A stretch of 64,000 bases of DNA from Russula earlei (GCA_025769875.1 JAGFNK010000302.1:1-64000), one strand, 5' to 3'. Shown: positions 1-10,274, counted from the first letter of the stretch. Numbers and translations: made by a program. The notes: generated from the letters alone by a model not told the origin.

Positions 1-1384
1 AGAGGGTGTGAGAGTGTTGGCATAGGGGAGGAAATTTTCCAAAAAAGAGTGCATGTTTGCTGCATTTCTATGATGTTCTGCATGCTAGGAAAGATAGTGA
101 CCATTCAGAAGATGAAAAAATGCCCCAATTCATGCACCTGCAATGCAGTTTCTATGCTCCATTGCCTCCTGGTCTCACAGCAATCTCCAAAGGATGACAT
201 GCTAATAAGGCATGTACAAGCGTCCTGAGCACATTGAGGTGTAAATAAATTCATTAAAAATATTCTGAAGGCTATGAGTGAGAGGTCAGGTCAGTCTGAT
301 GTCATGTCCTGGTGGTGCTGGACACACATTGTCATTTGAGCCCAATGGGTGTTGCTGAATGCAGCCTGTCCAAAATGCAAAATGGGAACTGTTATAGAAA
401 TGAATTGAGTGAGATGGGCCAGTAAAGTGAAATAACAGTAGAAATTATGGCTGAGAAAGAGCAGATAGGGAAACAAAACACGAAACATGAAGTTTCGAAG
501 GATTTGTGTCCGAAATGAATCACCGGTGGTATGGCCACCACATTCAACCTTCCGGTGACCTTCCCAAATTGGTCATATTGCCAACTCAGCAGCAATCAGA
601 TGCCTCTAACTCATCAAGCAATCACTGCCAGTGTAAGAACTTTTGTTTGAGGCAACACTGGACATAGTTCTTACTGCCCAAATCAACTACACAGGCATTA
701 ATACTTTACAAAGTTCAGAAAGTCCCCTGTGGCCAACTTGTCAGGGTGGCCAACTACCTGACCTCCTACAGTAGGTTGAATGAGCATTCAAGGCTCACAT
801 GAATGGTAGATTCAATCTGCCCCAAACATTCACCCATGAAGCACACTGGAAAACAATTCAAGTTTTCCACAGTCACATCAACTGTCTGAGTGAGTGATGG
901 TGGCACCTTGCATTGGAATGTGCAGACAATGATGGTGACAATGAATCCCTTCATTGTGCTGACACCTCAATGATATCTGCATTCTGTGCTGATCTGTATA
1001 TACCTGAGAGTCCCCTCAAGGCTTACATCCATACCAGCTCAAATTGACTTCTGATTACAAGTAGAAATGGCATATACCCTATTTCTGACCATTTTCAGTG
1101 ATTTGTTTCCTACTATACTATAGTTCTACCAGTTTCCATACTTTCAACATGTTTCTGTTAGTTTCTCAGGTTTCCATAAAATGTACTCTCAGGTTGTTTC
1201 TGGGAAACCAGACATGGGTTTCCTAGTCTCCCCATTTCCCAGTTTCCACTGGTTTTTTTTTGGTTTCCTGAGGTGAGTAACCAATGAAAACTAAAATCCA
1301 TCTTTTACTGATGTTGAGGGAAACACCCGCATTTATCTGGGCATGCAAGGCATACCAAGAGATCCCAACTGAGATCTAGACTGT
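1..1384. other. anonymous AT-rich DNA, no gene recognised
   Basis: No open frame here resembles a known protein and no terminal repeats were found. Positions about 1095-1275 are enriched in degenerate GTTTCC/GTTTCTG words on the plus strand and include a T-run near 1252-1261; this looks like a decayed simple repeat. I see no support for a promoter or gene. Confidence 0.5.
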
Positions 1385-2068
1385 CCGGGCAGCCCGAGGA
1401 AGCGGATGACGATCGTGACCGTGACCGTGACGGCACGGATGACGGCCCGTTGTACAATGGCATCGGGTGCGGCGGGTATGACCTTGACTGTGACCGTGAC
1501 GGGTTGTCGTACGATGGCAACGGGCGCTGGAGGGGCGTGTATTGCGGCAGGTTTGACCCGGACAATGGTGTCAATGTTGTTGCGGCACCATTCCAATTGT
1601 GTGAAGATGAAAATGAATGCACATCCCCCCTCGTGTGCAGAACTGGATCCGGGATTCTTATGTCTGCAAGGTCAAGTCAACTTCATTGGAAGAAAGAGAA
1701 CTCGAAGGGGTGGGCATACCCAAAGGAAGCGCGAACAATGGAGCGATGCCAACGGCGAGGCAGAATATGACAAAAACGGAGGTGCGCATTGTCACCTATG
1801 AGTGGAATTGTGGATTTTTGGATCTAAGTCGCCCAAGTCTGAACAAGACGGTGGCGTATATAATTGTCGGCAACCAGTACCGGCGAGTATGGAATGGATG
1901 GGAGCACTGCTGGAGAATTGTATCTGCAGCCATTGGTTTCTTTATACTATGGTCAGCCCCCTCTGTCCGCATCCGCGAATTCCAGATCTGATGGGCTGAG
2001 CATCCTCGATTCCTTGCATCATGATAATCGCAATCACATCATTCTAAGTGCAGCTAAAGTGTGGGAGC
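1385..2068 (+). repeat. left arm of a widely spaced inverted repeat
   Basis: This stretch is the reverse complement, with indels and substitutions, of 5522-6298. The match begins around a CCGGGCAGCCCGAG word and runs to GTGGGAGC at 2068, exactly where an LTR starting TGTTGG begins. Both arms carry the same reading frames. They could be two inverted copies of one unknown sequence or the long terminal inverted repeats of a large element. No target duplication was found at the outer ends. Confidence 0.7.
1394..1770 (+). pseudogene. unrecognised coding remnant, left copy
   Basis: A frame open through this interval encodes an Asp/Arg-rich stretch (DDRDRDRD type), then FDPDN, VVAAP, CEDENEC and a basic C-terminus ending CQRRGRI before a stop. 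The same order of blocks and the same stop occur in the inverted copy at 5894-6298, so the frame is probably derived from a real coding exon. A second frame (1617-1991) is also conserved between the copies and may represent a following exon. I do not recognise the family. Start and splicing cannot be fixed from two decayed copies. Confidence 0.35.
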
Positions 2069-2167
2069 TGTTGGAATACAGTGTAGGTTATGGATAAGAT
2101 CACAGCAGATCTATCAAAATTTGTGAAAGACAAAGCTGAAGTGATCTGGCTAATTGTGACCCTCTTA

Positions 2168-2293
2168 TTGTCGTTTTCGGATAACGTGACGCGCCGGAAA
2201 TTTCCGAAAAGAAAAGGGTTGGTAGAAAGAACTTGATGTATCTCGCCGAATTCTACGCAATAAATCATAAAAAATAGCCCATTGGAACCGGAA
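2168..2293 (+). repeat. left terminal inverted repeat
   Basis: About 126 bp. Starts TTGTCGTTTTCGGATAACG and ends near GGAACCGGAA. It matches the reverse complement of 4721-4846 with only scattered substitutions. Confidence 0.9.
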
Positions 2294-2340
2294 TGAAAAC
2301 TAGCTTCTAAATGGAGGGTACCGAGAATGAAAAATAGAAA

Positions 2341-2846
2341 TGTCGGAGATGTCAAAATTAGTATGTGGTGTGGTGTGTCCAGGGACGCGCGGGTGAGTAA
2401 GTAAGAGTGAAACAATTGGACCAAGGAAGTGAGCATTGACCAGGGACCTAGATGAGTCGAAACAAGAACCACTAGGCACAACTCTGAGGAAATGGGTCGA
2501 GGGTCCATCCAAAGAGGGCTTTCGAGACGCAGGCAGTCAGATTAGGAGAGGACACAATACACACAGATCGCATTTTTCATGCTAGGTATTTATACTAAAA
2601 GGAATCGTCAAGATTCTGGAAGAGAAGTGGGGAGAAGAGGCGAAAGAGGGAGACATGGGACGAGACATGTATGGGATTCTTCTATTCCAGAGAGTAACTA
2701 AACAGTTTATATACAGGAGGGAGGAGAGAGGAAATAGGGAAACATGTGTAGTGACATCAGTAAGAGACTAAACGAGATGTGGCAAGACTGCATGAAAGGC
2801 ATTTGGCACGCGTGATTCCGTAGCCAACCGATTGCCTACCTTACAC
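2341..2846 (-). repeat. possible LTR remnant inside the TA element
   Basis: Read on the minus strand this block begins TGTAAGG and ends CCGACA, the TG..CA form of an LTR. Just upstream on that strand lies a G-rich tract (CCCGGGAGG) resembling a polypurine tract, and a minus-strand frame ends KPPGGVR there, as retroelement ORFs often end against the 3' LTR. No second copy or convincing TSD exists in the window, so this is a hypothesis. Confidence 0.3.
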
Positions 2847-3107
2847 CTCCCGGGGGCTTGAAATTTTGACCATCCTCGGTCAAAGCGTCTTGAGCAAGTC
2901 TTCGACCTTGCGCGCGCGTGGTCTCGTCATCGCAAAGGGGGTGGGCATTGCAGCAAGGCAGGATGGGGCGGGGGCGTGCTTGCGGTGTGTGCCTCATGTC
3001 GAATGTGTCGTCTGAGTCGTTGTGTGCAGTGGTGCTGGTGTCGTTGTGTCCTGGAATGCGGGCGCGGTGTGGCGAAGCAGGAGGGGGCGTGGCGTGGTTG
3101 CGGCGTG

Positions 3108-4607
3108 TCATATGTGTCGTCGCGACGTGGTGCTGCTGGTGTCGTCCAAGTTGTTGCCATTGCCGTTGTTTTTGCTGCTGCTGTTGTTGTTGCGGAGGCA
3201 AGCGGCGAGCCCGGCTTGTGTGACTGTCGCGCTGACGTCTTCCGGCCGTGGCGTCAAGGTCTTCTCCATAGCATGTGGCGGTGGGATGTGTGGACGATAG
3301 TGCGCAAGTGGGAGACGAGACAAGAGGGGGCGGACGGCGTGGTTCGCCTCGCAAACGCTTGCCGTAGTCGTTGAGCTAGAGTGTGTGGGGTCAGCGTCCA
3401 AAAACCGAAAACAAGATGTGAAGGGTCTGGTAATCATCCCGCGGCCACGGTGACAAGGTCTTCGCCACTGCAGGTGATGGCAGCATGCGGGGGTGAGGGC
3501 GTACGTGTGGGCGGGGATGCGATGGAAGGGGAGGCGTGGTGTGATGTGGTGCTTGCGTCGACGGCTTCTCCTGTGGCAACGTCGTGATGGCGGCTGTTGA
3601 TCTTTCTGCGGGGCGGCGTTGCTGAGCTTGGGTTCGAGGCCTTCTTGAACTTCTTGGGCGATGCTGGTGGCGTGAGGCGACGGCAGTGCGTCGTTGCTGG
3701 TGTCGTGCGTGACTGAAACTTTGGCGCTAGGCGTGACATCGACTGAGATTGAGGATGAAACCAAGAGGGCGACGGACTGAGCTGAGGCGACGGCGGCAGA
3801 TAACACTAGAGCTGGGGCGGCGACAGGAGACGTTGGGGCAGTGGTGGCACCTGGCGATTGAAGTGATACGGCGGGCCAGGCTGAGGCAGCGGACAGGGCA
3901 GAGACGGCGGCGGCTGGCGATGCTGGCGATACGGCGGACTGGGCTGAACTGATGGCTGATGGGGCAGGGGAGGCAGCTGGCATTGTGGGCGGCGTGAGAA
4001 CTGGTGAGGAGACGACTGAGGCAGGTGAAGGTGAGGCCATGTGAGACGGGATGGAGCCGGCAGCGGCGGCGGTTGAGACGACGGTGGTGGAAATTAAGAT
4101 AGCAAAACTGGCTGGCAATACGGATGCTACGGTGGATGGGGCGTGTACAGCAACAACGGAGACGGCTGGCGATGAGACTACTGAGGTGGCAGCGGGCGGT
4201 GCTGTACTGACGATGGCGGGCAAGGCTAAGACGGAGGCTGCTGATGATATTGGGACTGAGGTGATGGCGACGGATGCGGATGAGTGTGGGGCGGTGGCGA
4301 CTGAATTGCATGCGATGGTGTGTGAGCGCGGGGGTGAGGCAGCGGCTGTGACAATCGTGGGCGAAGCAGGGACGGGGACAGGCAGGACTGAAGGTGCGGG
4401 GAGGACGGCTTGCATGGCAGAGATGGCGAAAGGAGCAGCAGGGATGATGGGAGCAGGAGTGGGCGATGTGGAGGTGATGGTGGGCGAATGGTATGTGAAG
4501 TCTGATCGCGAGTCGTCTTCATCGCGAGCCCACATTCGAGCCACAATTCGCTGCACTTCGAGGGAGACCTTTCGGCTTCTTGCCATCAGAGAAGAAGAAG
4601 GGAACAA
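3108..4607 (-). CDS. long low-complexity Ala/Ser/Pro ORF in the TA element
   Basis: A 499-codon frame whose first 35 residues are ordinary (SRKVSLEVQRIVARMW, basic then acidic). Residues of about 40-310 are an Ala/Ser/Val/Pro/Thr-rich tract built from short GC-rich degenerate repeats; the rest is basic and His/Gln/Asn-rich. CAG/CAA repeats encode a polyglutamine tract in an overlapping frame near 3160-3200. The short SRKVSLEVQ..VARMW start could be the remains of a helix-turn-helix protein, but no transposase motif follows. The frame may stay open only because of composition. Function unknown. Confidence 0.25.
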   Translation of the reverse strand: MFPSSSLMARSRKVSLEVQRIVARMWARDEDDSRSDFTYHSPTITSTSPTPAPIIPAAPFAISAMQAVLPAPSVLPVPVPASPTIVTAAASPPRSHTIACNSVATAPHSSASVAITSVPISSAASVLALPAIVSTAPPAATSVVSSPAVSVVAVHAPSTVASVLPASFAILISTTVVSTAAAAGSIPSHMASPSPASVVSSPVLTPPTMPAASPAPSAISSAQSAVSPASPAAAVSALSAASAWPAVSLQSPGATTAPTSPVAAPALVLSAAVASAQSVALLVSSSISVDVTPSAKVSVTHDTSNDALPSPHATSIAQEVQEGLEPKLSNAAPQKDQQPPSRRCHRRSRRRKHHITPRLPFHRIPAHTYALTPACCHHLQWRRPCHRGRGMITRPFTSCFRFLDADPTHSSSTTTASVCEANHAVRPLLSRLPLAHYRPHIPPPHAMEKTLTPRPEDVSATVTQAGLAACLRNNNSSSKNNGNGNNLDDTSSTTSRRHI

Positions 4608-4720
4608 AGTGCTAGATGCCTACATCATTCCCACAACTGTGACCGTGCTTACCCGACATGGGCATGTCCGAAATTCAATGGATCTGTTCTCGGAACAGAA
4701 TGTTTAGAAAGTACATGTTA

Positions 4721-4846
4721 TTCCGGTTCGAATGGGCTATGATTTATGATTTTTTGCTTAGAATTCGGCGAGATACATCAAGTTCTTTCTACCGACCCTT
4801 TTCTTTTCGGAAATTTCCGGCACGTCACGTTATCTGAAAACGACAA
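4721..4846 (-). repeat. right terminal inverted repeat
   Basis: Partner of 2168-2293; ends ..GAAAACGACAA followed by the TA duplication at 4847-4848. Confidence 0.9.
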
Positions 4847-4972
4847 TAAATATGCAAGAGTGTCTCAAAGCAAATTAACATAACTACCAAATATCAATGA
4901 GGATCGAGGATCAGTCATTAGTAGTCATCAATTAAATAAATCCTTAGTTTGTGGGAGAATATATTGTTGGGT

Positions 4973-5521
4973 GAGCGTGCAGCGGTCAGATGCGCGTGCA
5001 TGTACGTGAGAAACTAGATAAGATACCCGGAGTATGCTCATTGGCTCGCGCGTATAGACAATGACTGATGAATATATTCCCTAGATAAGATACCCGAAGC
5101 ATATGCTATCTAAGCGTGACTCCACGGCGCATATGTAAGATAACAAAGGACATACCTCAGTGACTCGCGCGCGTAGACGATCACTGAGGGGAAATAAAGT
5201 AAACTATCTACCGGTTTAAGGACTGTACGAGCCCGCGATCGACAAGTGTTCAAGCTACGACAAGACAACCGAGCAAAGGATCAGGAAATTTCTGTATGAT
5301 TGAGCTCATAAGTATGTGTAACTAAGCTACTGTAATCAGATGATCATATCACACAATTAAATACATCATATCAGGGTGATCCATCAGTCGTCTCTATTCC
5401 CTCGCGATTAGTATCACTCGCGATCGATCTCACTTGCGCCTGCGCGCTCCAGAAGTGGGCAATGATGACATTGCACTCATGTCAGCACCCAAAACTCGAC
5501 ATGTCAAGAACTAAACTTTAG
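4973..5521 (+). repeat. LTR-I-like block of uncertain 3' end
   Basis: Begins TGTTGGGTGAGCG and contains a degenerate internal duplication (CTAGATAAGATACCCG twice, and two copies of a CTCGCGCG..TAGACGATCACTGA-like segment around 5050-5190). A CACCCAAAAC near 5486 is a decayed complement of the start and might mark the end. No TSD is visible. No gene is present. Confidence 0.35.
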
Positions 5522-6298
5522 GCTCCCACACTTCAGCTGCACATAGATACAGTACATAAGGTTCTACTGTCAAAGTTTCAAGGCAATCTGTCGAGATATA
5601 GCAGTTTTAATTTCGCGATAATAAGTGCAAGGGCACATGAAAACGACAATAATGATGATCACGAGGATGCCCAGCCCATTCCTGATCCGGGATTCGCGAG
5701 CGATAGGGAGCTGACGATAGTATAAAGCCAATGGCTGCGGTTACAATTCTCCAGCAGTGCTCCCATCCATTCCATACTCGCCGGTGCTGGTTGCCGACAA
5801 TTATATACGCCACCGTCTTGTTCAGACTTGGGCGACTTAGATCCAAAAATCCACAATTCCACTCATAGGTGACAATGCGCACCTCCGTTTTTGTCATATT
5901 CTGCCTCGTCGTTGGCATCGCTCCATTGTTCGCGCTTCCTTTGGGTATGCCCACCCCTTCGAGTTCTCTTTCTTCCAATGAAGTTGACTTGACCTTGCAG
6001 ACATGAGAAGCCTGGATCCAGTACTGCACACGAGGGGGAATGTGCATTCATTTTCGTCTTCACACAAGGAGGGAGAGGGTGCCGCAACGATACCGAGGCC
6101 ATCGTCCGGGTCAAAACTGCCGCCATACAAGCCCCACACGATGCTATTGTACAACGGTCCGTCATCCGGGCCGTCACGGTCACGGTCATCGTCATCGTCA
6201 TCCACTCGTGGGTGCTCAGGCTGCCGTGGGTGCTCGGGCTGCTGTCGGTGCTCGGACTTCCCTGGCTCGGACTGCCCAGGGGTACTGTGCGCTGCCAT
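5522..6298 (-). repeat. right arm of the widely spaced inverted repeat
   Basis: Inverted partner of 1385-2068. On the minus strand it runs from the DDDDDDRDRD-coding block to GTGCAGC..GTGGGAGCC at 5522. It keeps roughly 80 bp beyond the coding part that are partly missing or diverged in the left arm. Confidence 0.7.
5894..6298 (-). CDS. hypothetical 134-residue protein, right copy of the remnant
   Basis: The ATG at 6298 opens a frame of 134 codons. It has a Pro/Glu/His repeat region (QPEHPR twice), an Asp/Arg block (DDDDDDRDRD), GGSFDPDDG, CEDENEC and a basic tail ending CQRRGRI. The 3' half is shared with the left copy at 1394-1770. A second overlapping frame (5607-6047) is also shared and extends further (RIVTYEWNCG, AYIIVGNQ), so the true gene may be spliced across both. 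I recognise no domain. It could equally be a fragment of a transposon-borne gene. Confidence 0.3.
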   Translation of the reverse strand: MAAHSTPGQSEPGKSEHRQQPEHPRQPEHPRVDDDDDDRDRDGPDDGPLYNSIVWGLYGGSFDPDDGLGIVAAPSPSLCEDENECTFPLVCSTGSRLLMSARSSQLHWKKENSKGWAYPKEARTMERCQRRGRI

Positions 6299-6545
6299 GG
6301 CAAGCGTTGACTTCGACGAATGTTGTCAATGTGATGCCCTTTTTTGAGAACAAATGTGAGACTCTGTCTCTCTTGATTCTTCATTGGCTCATTTTTCGAG
6401 CCTTTAAGTACATCTTCATGTGTATGATATTTGTAAATACTGATCATAAATTTTATGAGACAATATGGAGATTTTGGGGGGTCAAGTAAAGTAACTTTGC
6501 CTTTGTGGCCATCAGGAAAATCTGAGATGTGCTTAGTGACACTTA
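6299..6545. other. intergenic DNA, nothing recognised
   Basis: Contains no conserved frame. The TTA at 6543-6545 is the left target duplication of the palindromic element that follows. Confidence 0.5.
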
Positions 6546-7093
6546 CACTGGTTGGAAAATCAACTTATGTGAATGACAAAACTGTAACATTTTGAATAAC
6601 AGAATTTATTATTTTGAGACAAATGTGTAGCAAACAATTTGTGAAATTTCATTTTAGATTTTGTTATGATAGATTGCTGTTACAAAATGATGTAAGTAAA
6701 TAGTATTGACAAGATTTTAGAACATACATTATGTTATAAAAATTTTAAATTGTTTTAAGACTTTGTGAAAGACAAAATTGTGAAAAATTGAAGCTACAAA
6801 ATTTGGGTTTGACCACCTTTTTCATAAACCCAAATTTTGCAATTTCAATTTTTCACAATTTTGTCTCACACAAAATCTTAAAATAATTTACAATTTTTGA
6901 AACATAATGTATGTTCTGAAATCCTGTCAATACCATTTACTAATTTCATCATTTTGTAACAGAAATCTATTGTAACAAAATCTAAAATGAATTTCCACAA
7001 AATGTCTTCTACATATTTGTATCAAAACAATAAATTCTGTTATTCAAAATGTTACAGTTTTGTCATGCACATAAGTTGATTTTTCAACCAGTG
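6546..7093. mobile_element. 548-bp palindromic MITE, TTA target duplication
   Basis: The two halves are near-perfect inverted copies meeting around 6819 with only a short loop (TTGACCACCTTTTTCAT). Ends are CACTGGTTGGAAAATCAAC and its complement, flanked by TTA at 6543-6545 and 7094-7096. A 3-bp TTA duplication fits PIF/Harbinger-like or CACTA-like families; the CACTG start favours the latter. No coding capacity, very AT-rich. Confidence 0.85.
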
Positions 7094-7096
7094 TTA

Positions 7097-7370
7097 AGTA
7101 TGCTTTATGGTACTTAGTGATGCTTCTAAGCACTGCTAAGCTAGATCTCCTATGAATTTGCTTAGCTAGGCTGCTTATCTTGGGCTTAGGCATGGCTCTA
7201 ACCCACCATTTAAGTGTGTCAAGCATAGTAAGCAGAAAAAGTCTGAAAATGAGCCAAGCATTTTATTCTTGTTTTCAGTGCACTTGGCATGGTGCTTGAA
7301 ACCACAAATTTGGCACAAAAACCCCCTTCAACATGCAAGGCAAATATCTCCCTCATTTCTGCTTGGATTT
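7097..7370. other. spacer with repeated GCTTAG words
   Basis: No gene. GCTTAG/GCTAAG recurs several times between 7110 and 7200. The GATTT at 7366-7370 is the left duplication of the following LTR. Confidence 0.5.
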
Positions 7371-8952
7371 TGTTGGGACTCACTGTTGAACAATCCAGTT
7401 CAAGAGCGAGGGATAAGCTCAAAGACAAGTCAATAGATGTCCAAGATGGTGTGGGCAAGAAGTAGAGTCCAAAGCAGTACCAAATACCAGAGAGATATGG
7501 TTACTGGTAGAGTCGAACAGGTATGCAGGGAAGAGGCCAGAATGGTCACAAGGGGATGGTCCTTAAAGGAGTATCCCAGGGATAGAGAGTGCCATAAACA
7601 AATGGACAGTCTGAAGACTGTCTGTTACTTTATTGAGCACTTATATACTACAAGAGAACTGCTAGATAGCAAACAAGTCATAACCTTGTTATCAAGTGTT
7701 GTGATCTAACCCCTTGTCAGTCCGTCCATAATCTCTTTCACTATTGTTCTCTCGATTGTCACCCTTGTTCCCTCGGTTACCATTTCATCCCTTGATGCTG
7801 ATGGTCACCTACTGTGTTTCACCTATTGTGTTTCATCTATTGTGTTTCACTTATTGTCGAGTTACTTTTGCTATTGACCCATCTTTTATCTATTGTTCTG
7901 CTTATGGTACTGTACAGCCTTGCTACATACAGTATTTAAGCACCTGTAGAAGCTGGGGAATGCCCCAAGCTTAGCTTTGTCCCATTTCCTGTCGCATCCC
8001 CTGCCCTGTACTCTCTCAAATCACAACTTTGCTTGTGCTGGCGTACACTTTGCTTGACCTAAGCACACCTCAAGGAACCTTAGTGTTCCTCTTCCTCCTC
8101 TGCCTCTCTCTCATCGTCCTCCTCTTCTGTGAAATCAGGAGATTGACTCTGTCTGTGGACTGAGTCATTATCTGACTCAGCCTTGAGACGCTAAACCCTT
8201 GATCTGGTCTCTTTGAGCCAGCCCCACTGAACCCTTGAACCAAGTCACAGGGACTTGGCCCCATTGAACCTTGAGCTAACGCTCTTACGGCCACGACGCT
8301 GTAACATCAAGCACAATAGACAAATGAGTAAGAAGTCAGAGTACACTTACTGAGCATGCTCAGTCATGCTCAGTAAGCTGCTGAGTAAGAAGGCTTCTCT
8401 TGATGAGTAAGAGCCTTTACTGTCCACATGTTCACTGCTTTAGTACATGTGCAAAGCACCTGATTCATTTACTGTTAGTTAGTTTAGGGCCGGTCATTTG
8501 AGGACTTGTAGTTTGATTCAGGGAATAGAGTTGCCTATAAGGCCTGTTATAGTTCTATTAGGGTCTTGAGAGTCAACCCTAATACTTCTATTAAGGTCCT
8601 TAGTATTGCTTTATAGTTCATTCTATAGTTATTAGAGTTAGTCTAATCACACATTGTAGGGTCCTTTAGTATTGTGTTAGTGCCTATTGTAGAGCACTTA
8701 GAATCGTCCTAAAGGGTCCTTAGGGAGGCTATAATACTGTCCTTTATTGCTAAAAGGGTTGCCATTAAGTGGGGCTTGCTGTATGTCAATTGTGCCGAGA
8801 ATTGCTAGCGTGACAATGCGTGCGCAATATTGTGGACACCTCTACTCACCCCTTTTGTCTGTGTGAACAGGGTGACACCATAGAGGCTGGGTTTCCTCTC
8901 ATAAGGAAGGGAGGGTCCTTCAAGGGCCCTCTCCAGGAAATTGTTCATGACA
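7371..8952 (-). repeat. solo LTR-A, split by LTR-E
   Basis: Runs from TGTTGGGACTCACTG (a mutated TGTCAAGACTCACTG) to TTCATGACA and is flanked by GATTT at 7366-7370 and 8953-8957. Family sense is minus: in other copies the promoter-like TATATAAGCGCTCAATAAAG lies on that strand. Removing the LTR-E insert leaves about 970 bp, the usual size of this family here. No internal domain remains, so it is a solo LTR. Confidence 0.92.
7697..8306 (+). repeat. solo LTR-E nested in LTR-A
   Basis: TGTTGTGATC...GCTGTAACA, 610 bp, with TCAAG at 7692-7696 and 8307-8311. A TATTTAAG box near 7930 sets plus-strand sense. A second, inverted copy lies at 52348-52944. Confidence 0.93.
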
Positions 8953-9427
8953 GATTTCAATAGAACTTATATCCCCTGAATCACCTCAATGAGGGCTATC
9001 TATCCTCATCTTTTTCATGAGATTTGAGCATGAATTGGTGAAGCTGGACTCAGGCGGCCTGCACATGTATATTACACACATTACAACTAAAATTTATCAT
9101 CTATCTTTCTTATTTTTCCCTCAAAGTGCACCCATAGGCTGTGTTGAGACAGCCCAATAACGGTTTTGACCCAAGAGTTATTGTATGCATGCAAATTATG
9201 TCCTTGAGTCATAACCTGGTCATCACCTGTTAGAATTACTAAGGACTTGTGTTGCAGCAAATTCCCTGGGATGTGCATGACACATGCACAGCCAAAGCTA
9301 TTCAGAGGACTCAGTGTCTCATGTGTGGGGCACAAACACTGCTGTAATGTATTTTCTTATTCAGAGGACTACATTACATCGGGTGAATCTATGTACTGTG
9401 AGGAAACAAGTGAGTGTGCTCACCTCA
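8953..9427. other. anonymous DNA, no gene recognised
   Basis: No conserved frame. A CAGTGTCTCATGTGTGGGGC-type segment near 9310 recurs at about 9539 after the small MITE, a local direct duplication. Confidence 0.5.
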
Positions 9428-9538
9428 TGTTGGAAAATTGGGAGGGCAATTATAATGGATTTTATTGCATTATATTGTGATTATATTTAAGTATAATGCT
9501 ATAAAATCCAATATAATCACCCTCCCAATTTTCCGACA
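9428..9538. mobile_element. about 110-bp palindromic MITE
   Basis: Arms TGTTGGAAAATTGGGAGGG and CCCTCCCAATTTTCCGACA with AT-rich complementary interiors fold into one hairpin. It has no coding capacity. The target duplication is not certain. Confidence 0.6.
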
Positions 9539-9982
9539 CAGTGTCTCGTGTGTGGGGCACAAACACTAAGGTTCCTAATTGAATTAAAGATTGTGTATAT
9601 AAAGGCCCTAACAGTCGTGTACTTCCAAATGAGCTAAAGACATATATGTAGCCAGTCTTAAATGGCTAAAAGGGTATCTGTAACTGACAGGCAAATCAAA
9701 TATGTATATGAACAAATCAGGTGTCATTCCAGGCATTGAGGCTGTGATGCGCATTTGCATCCAGGTGGGCACAATTTCAACATCTCCATGTTGTGAGTCT
9801 TCTTACTGCTTCTCTCCATTCACTGGTTTTCCCCCTATCCTCTCATGGGCTCAAAGCAATGTGCTGCTATGTGATTGCCTCATGCAAAGCATAATAAAGG
9901 CAAAAGAAAATGTGCCAAACCAAAAACTAATTATGTTGAAAGTGAAGACTCATTCACTGCCACTCCCACTCAGCCAAAATGC
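9539..9982. other. anonymous DNA
   Basis: No recognisable gene. A TATATAAAGG near 9596 looks promoter-like, but nothing downstream supports transcription. Confidence 0.4.
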
Positions 9983-10231
9983 CAACCATGAGCACAACCT
10001 CTCACCAAGGCTTCTAAGGCATCCATAACACCTATTCATGAGGAAGATGGGGCTTGTGTCAATGTAGAAGCTGCAGATGTCAGTCTCCATGACATTACAT
10101 ATTCTCTCATGAATGTGGACAAATTCAACCACTCTTTTGACTTCAAGGATCCTATAGAGAAAGGGAGTGATACTTCACTTGAAGAAGAAGGTACAAGGGC
10201 CATTTTGTTCTTGCCAAAGATTGTCAAATGA
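9983..10231 (+). pseudogene. short unrecognised coding remnant
   Basis: One frame reads about 80 codons with ordinary protein composition (SITPIHEEDGACVNVEAAD, then HDITYSLMNVDKFNHSFDF) and stops at TGA near 10229. It has no start and no recognisable domain, and ends shortly before an LTR-B fragment. It is probably a piece of a transposon or gene. Confidence 0.25.
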
Positions 10232-10274
10232 CAGCCTTTTTTGTTTGCTATCAGTGACCCCAGATAATCCCCCT

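Larger units (their letters stand above)
2168..4846. mobile_element. Tc1/mariner-type DNA element with TA duplication
   Basis: Terminal inverted repeats of about 126 bp (2168-2293 and 4721-4846) begin TTGTCGTTTTC. They are bordered by TA at 2166-2167 and 4847-4848. The empty site is visible: the LTR-D at 52163-52175 reads CCTCTTAAATATG with a single TA, while here the two halves CCTCT-TA and TA-AATATG flank the element. TA target choice is the hallmark of Tc1/mariner (IS630) elements. The interior does not encode a recognisable DDE transposase, so this is likely a non-autonomous derivative carrying unrelated GC-rich DNA. Confidence 0.88.
2069..4972 (+). repeat. LTR-D copy, split by a TA-target DNA element
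   Basis: Begins TGTTGG and matches the solo LTR-D at 51944-53047: both share the AGGTTATG..GATAAGATC start, a CTGAAGTGATCTGGCTAATTG-like block (CTGAAGCGATCTAGCTAATTG in the other copy), and later AACTACCA and AGGATCAGTC blocks. The copy is interrupted by the element at 2168-4846. The 3' part becomes unalignable near 4960, where another LTR-like start (TGTTGGGTG) occurs, so this copy is truncated. Confidence 0.65.

Noticed and set aside
3108..4607. 499-codon ORF as a host gene
   Set aside because: It lies wholly between terminal inverted repeats of a mobile element, is compositionally repetitive and has long open frames on both strands, as expected from GC-rich low-complexity DNA.
9284..9490. 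Short frames across the small MITE
   Set aside because: They run through the palindrome, have no ordinary protein composition and no second copy.
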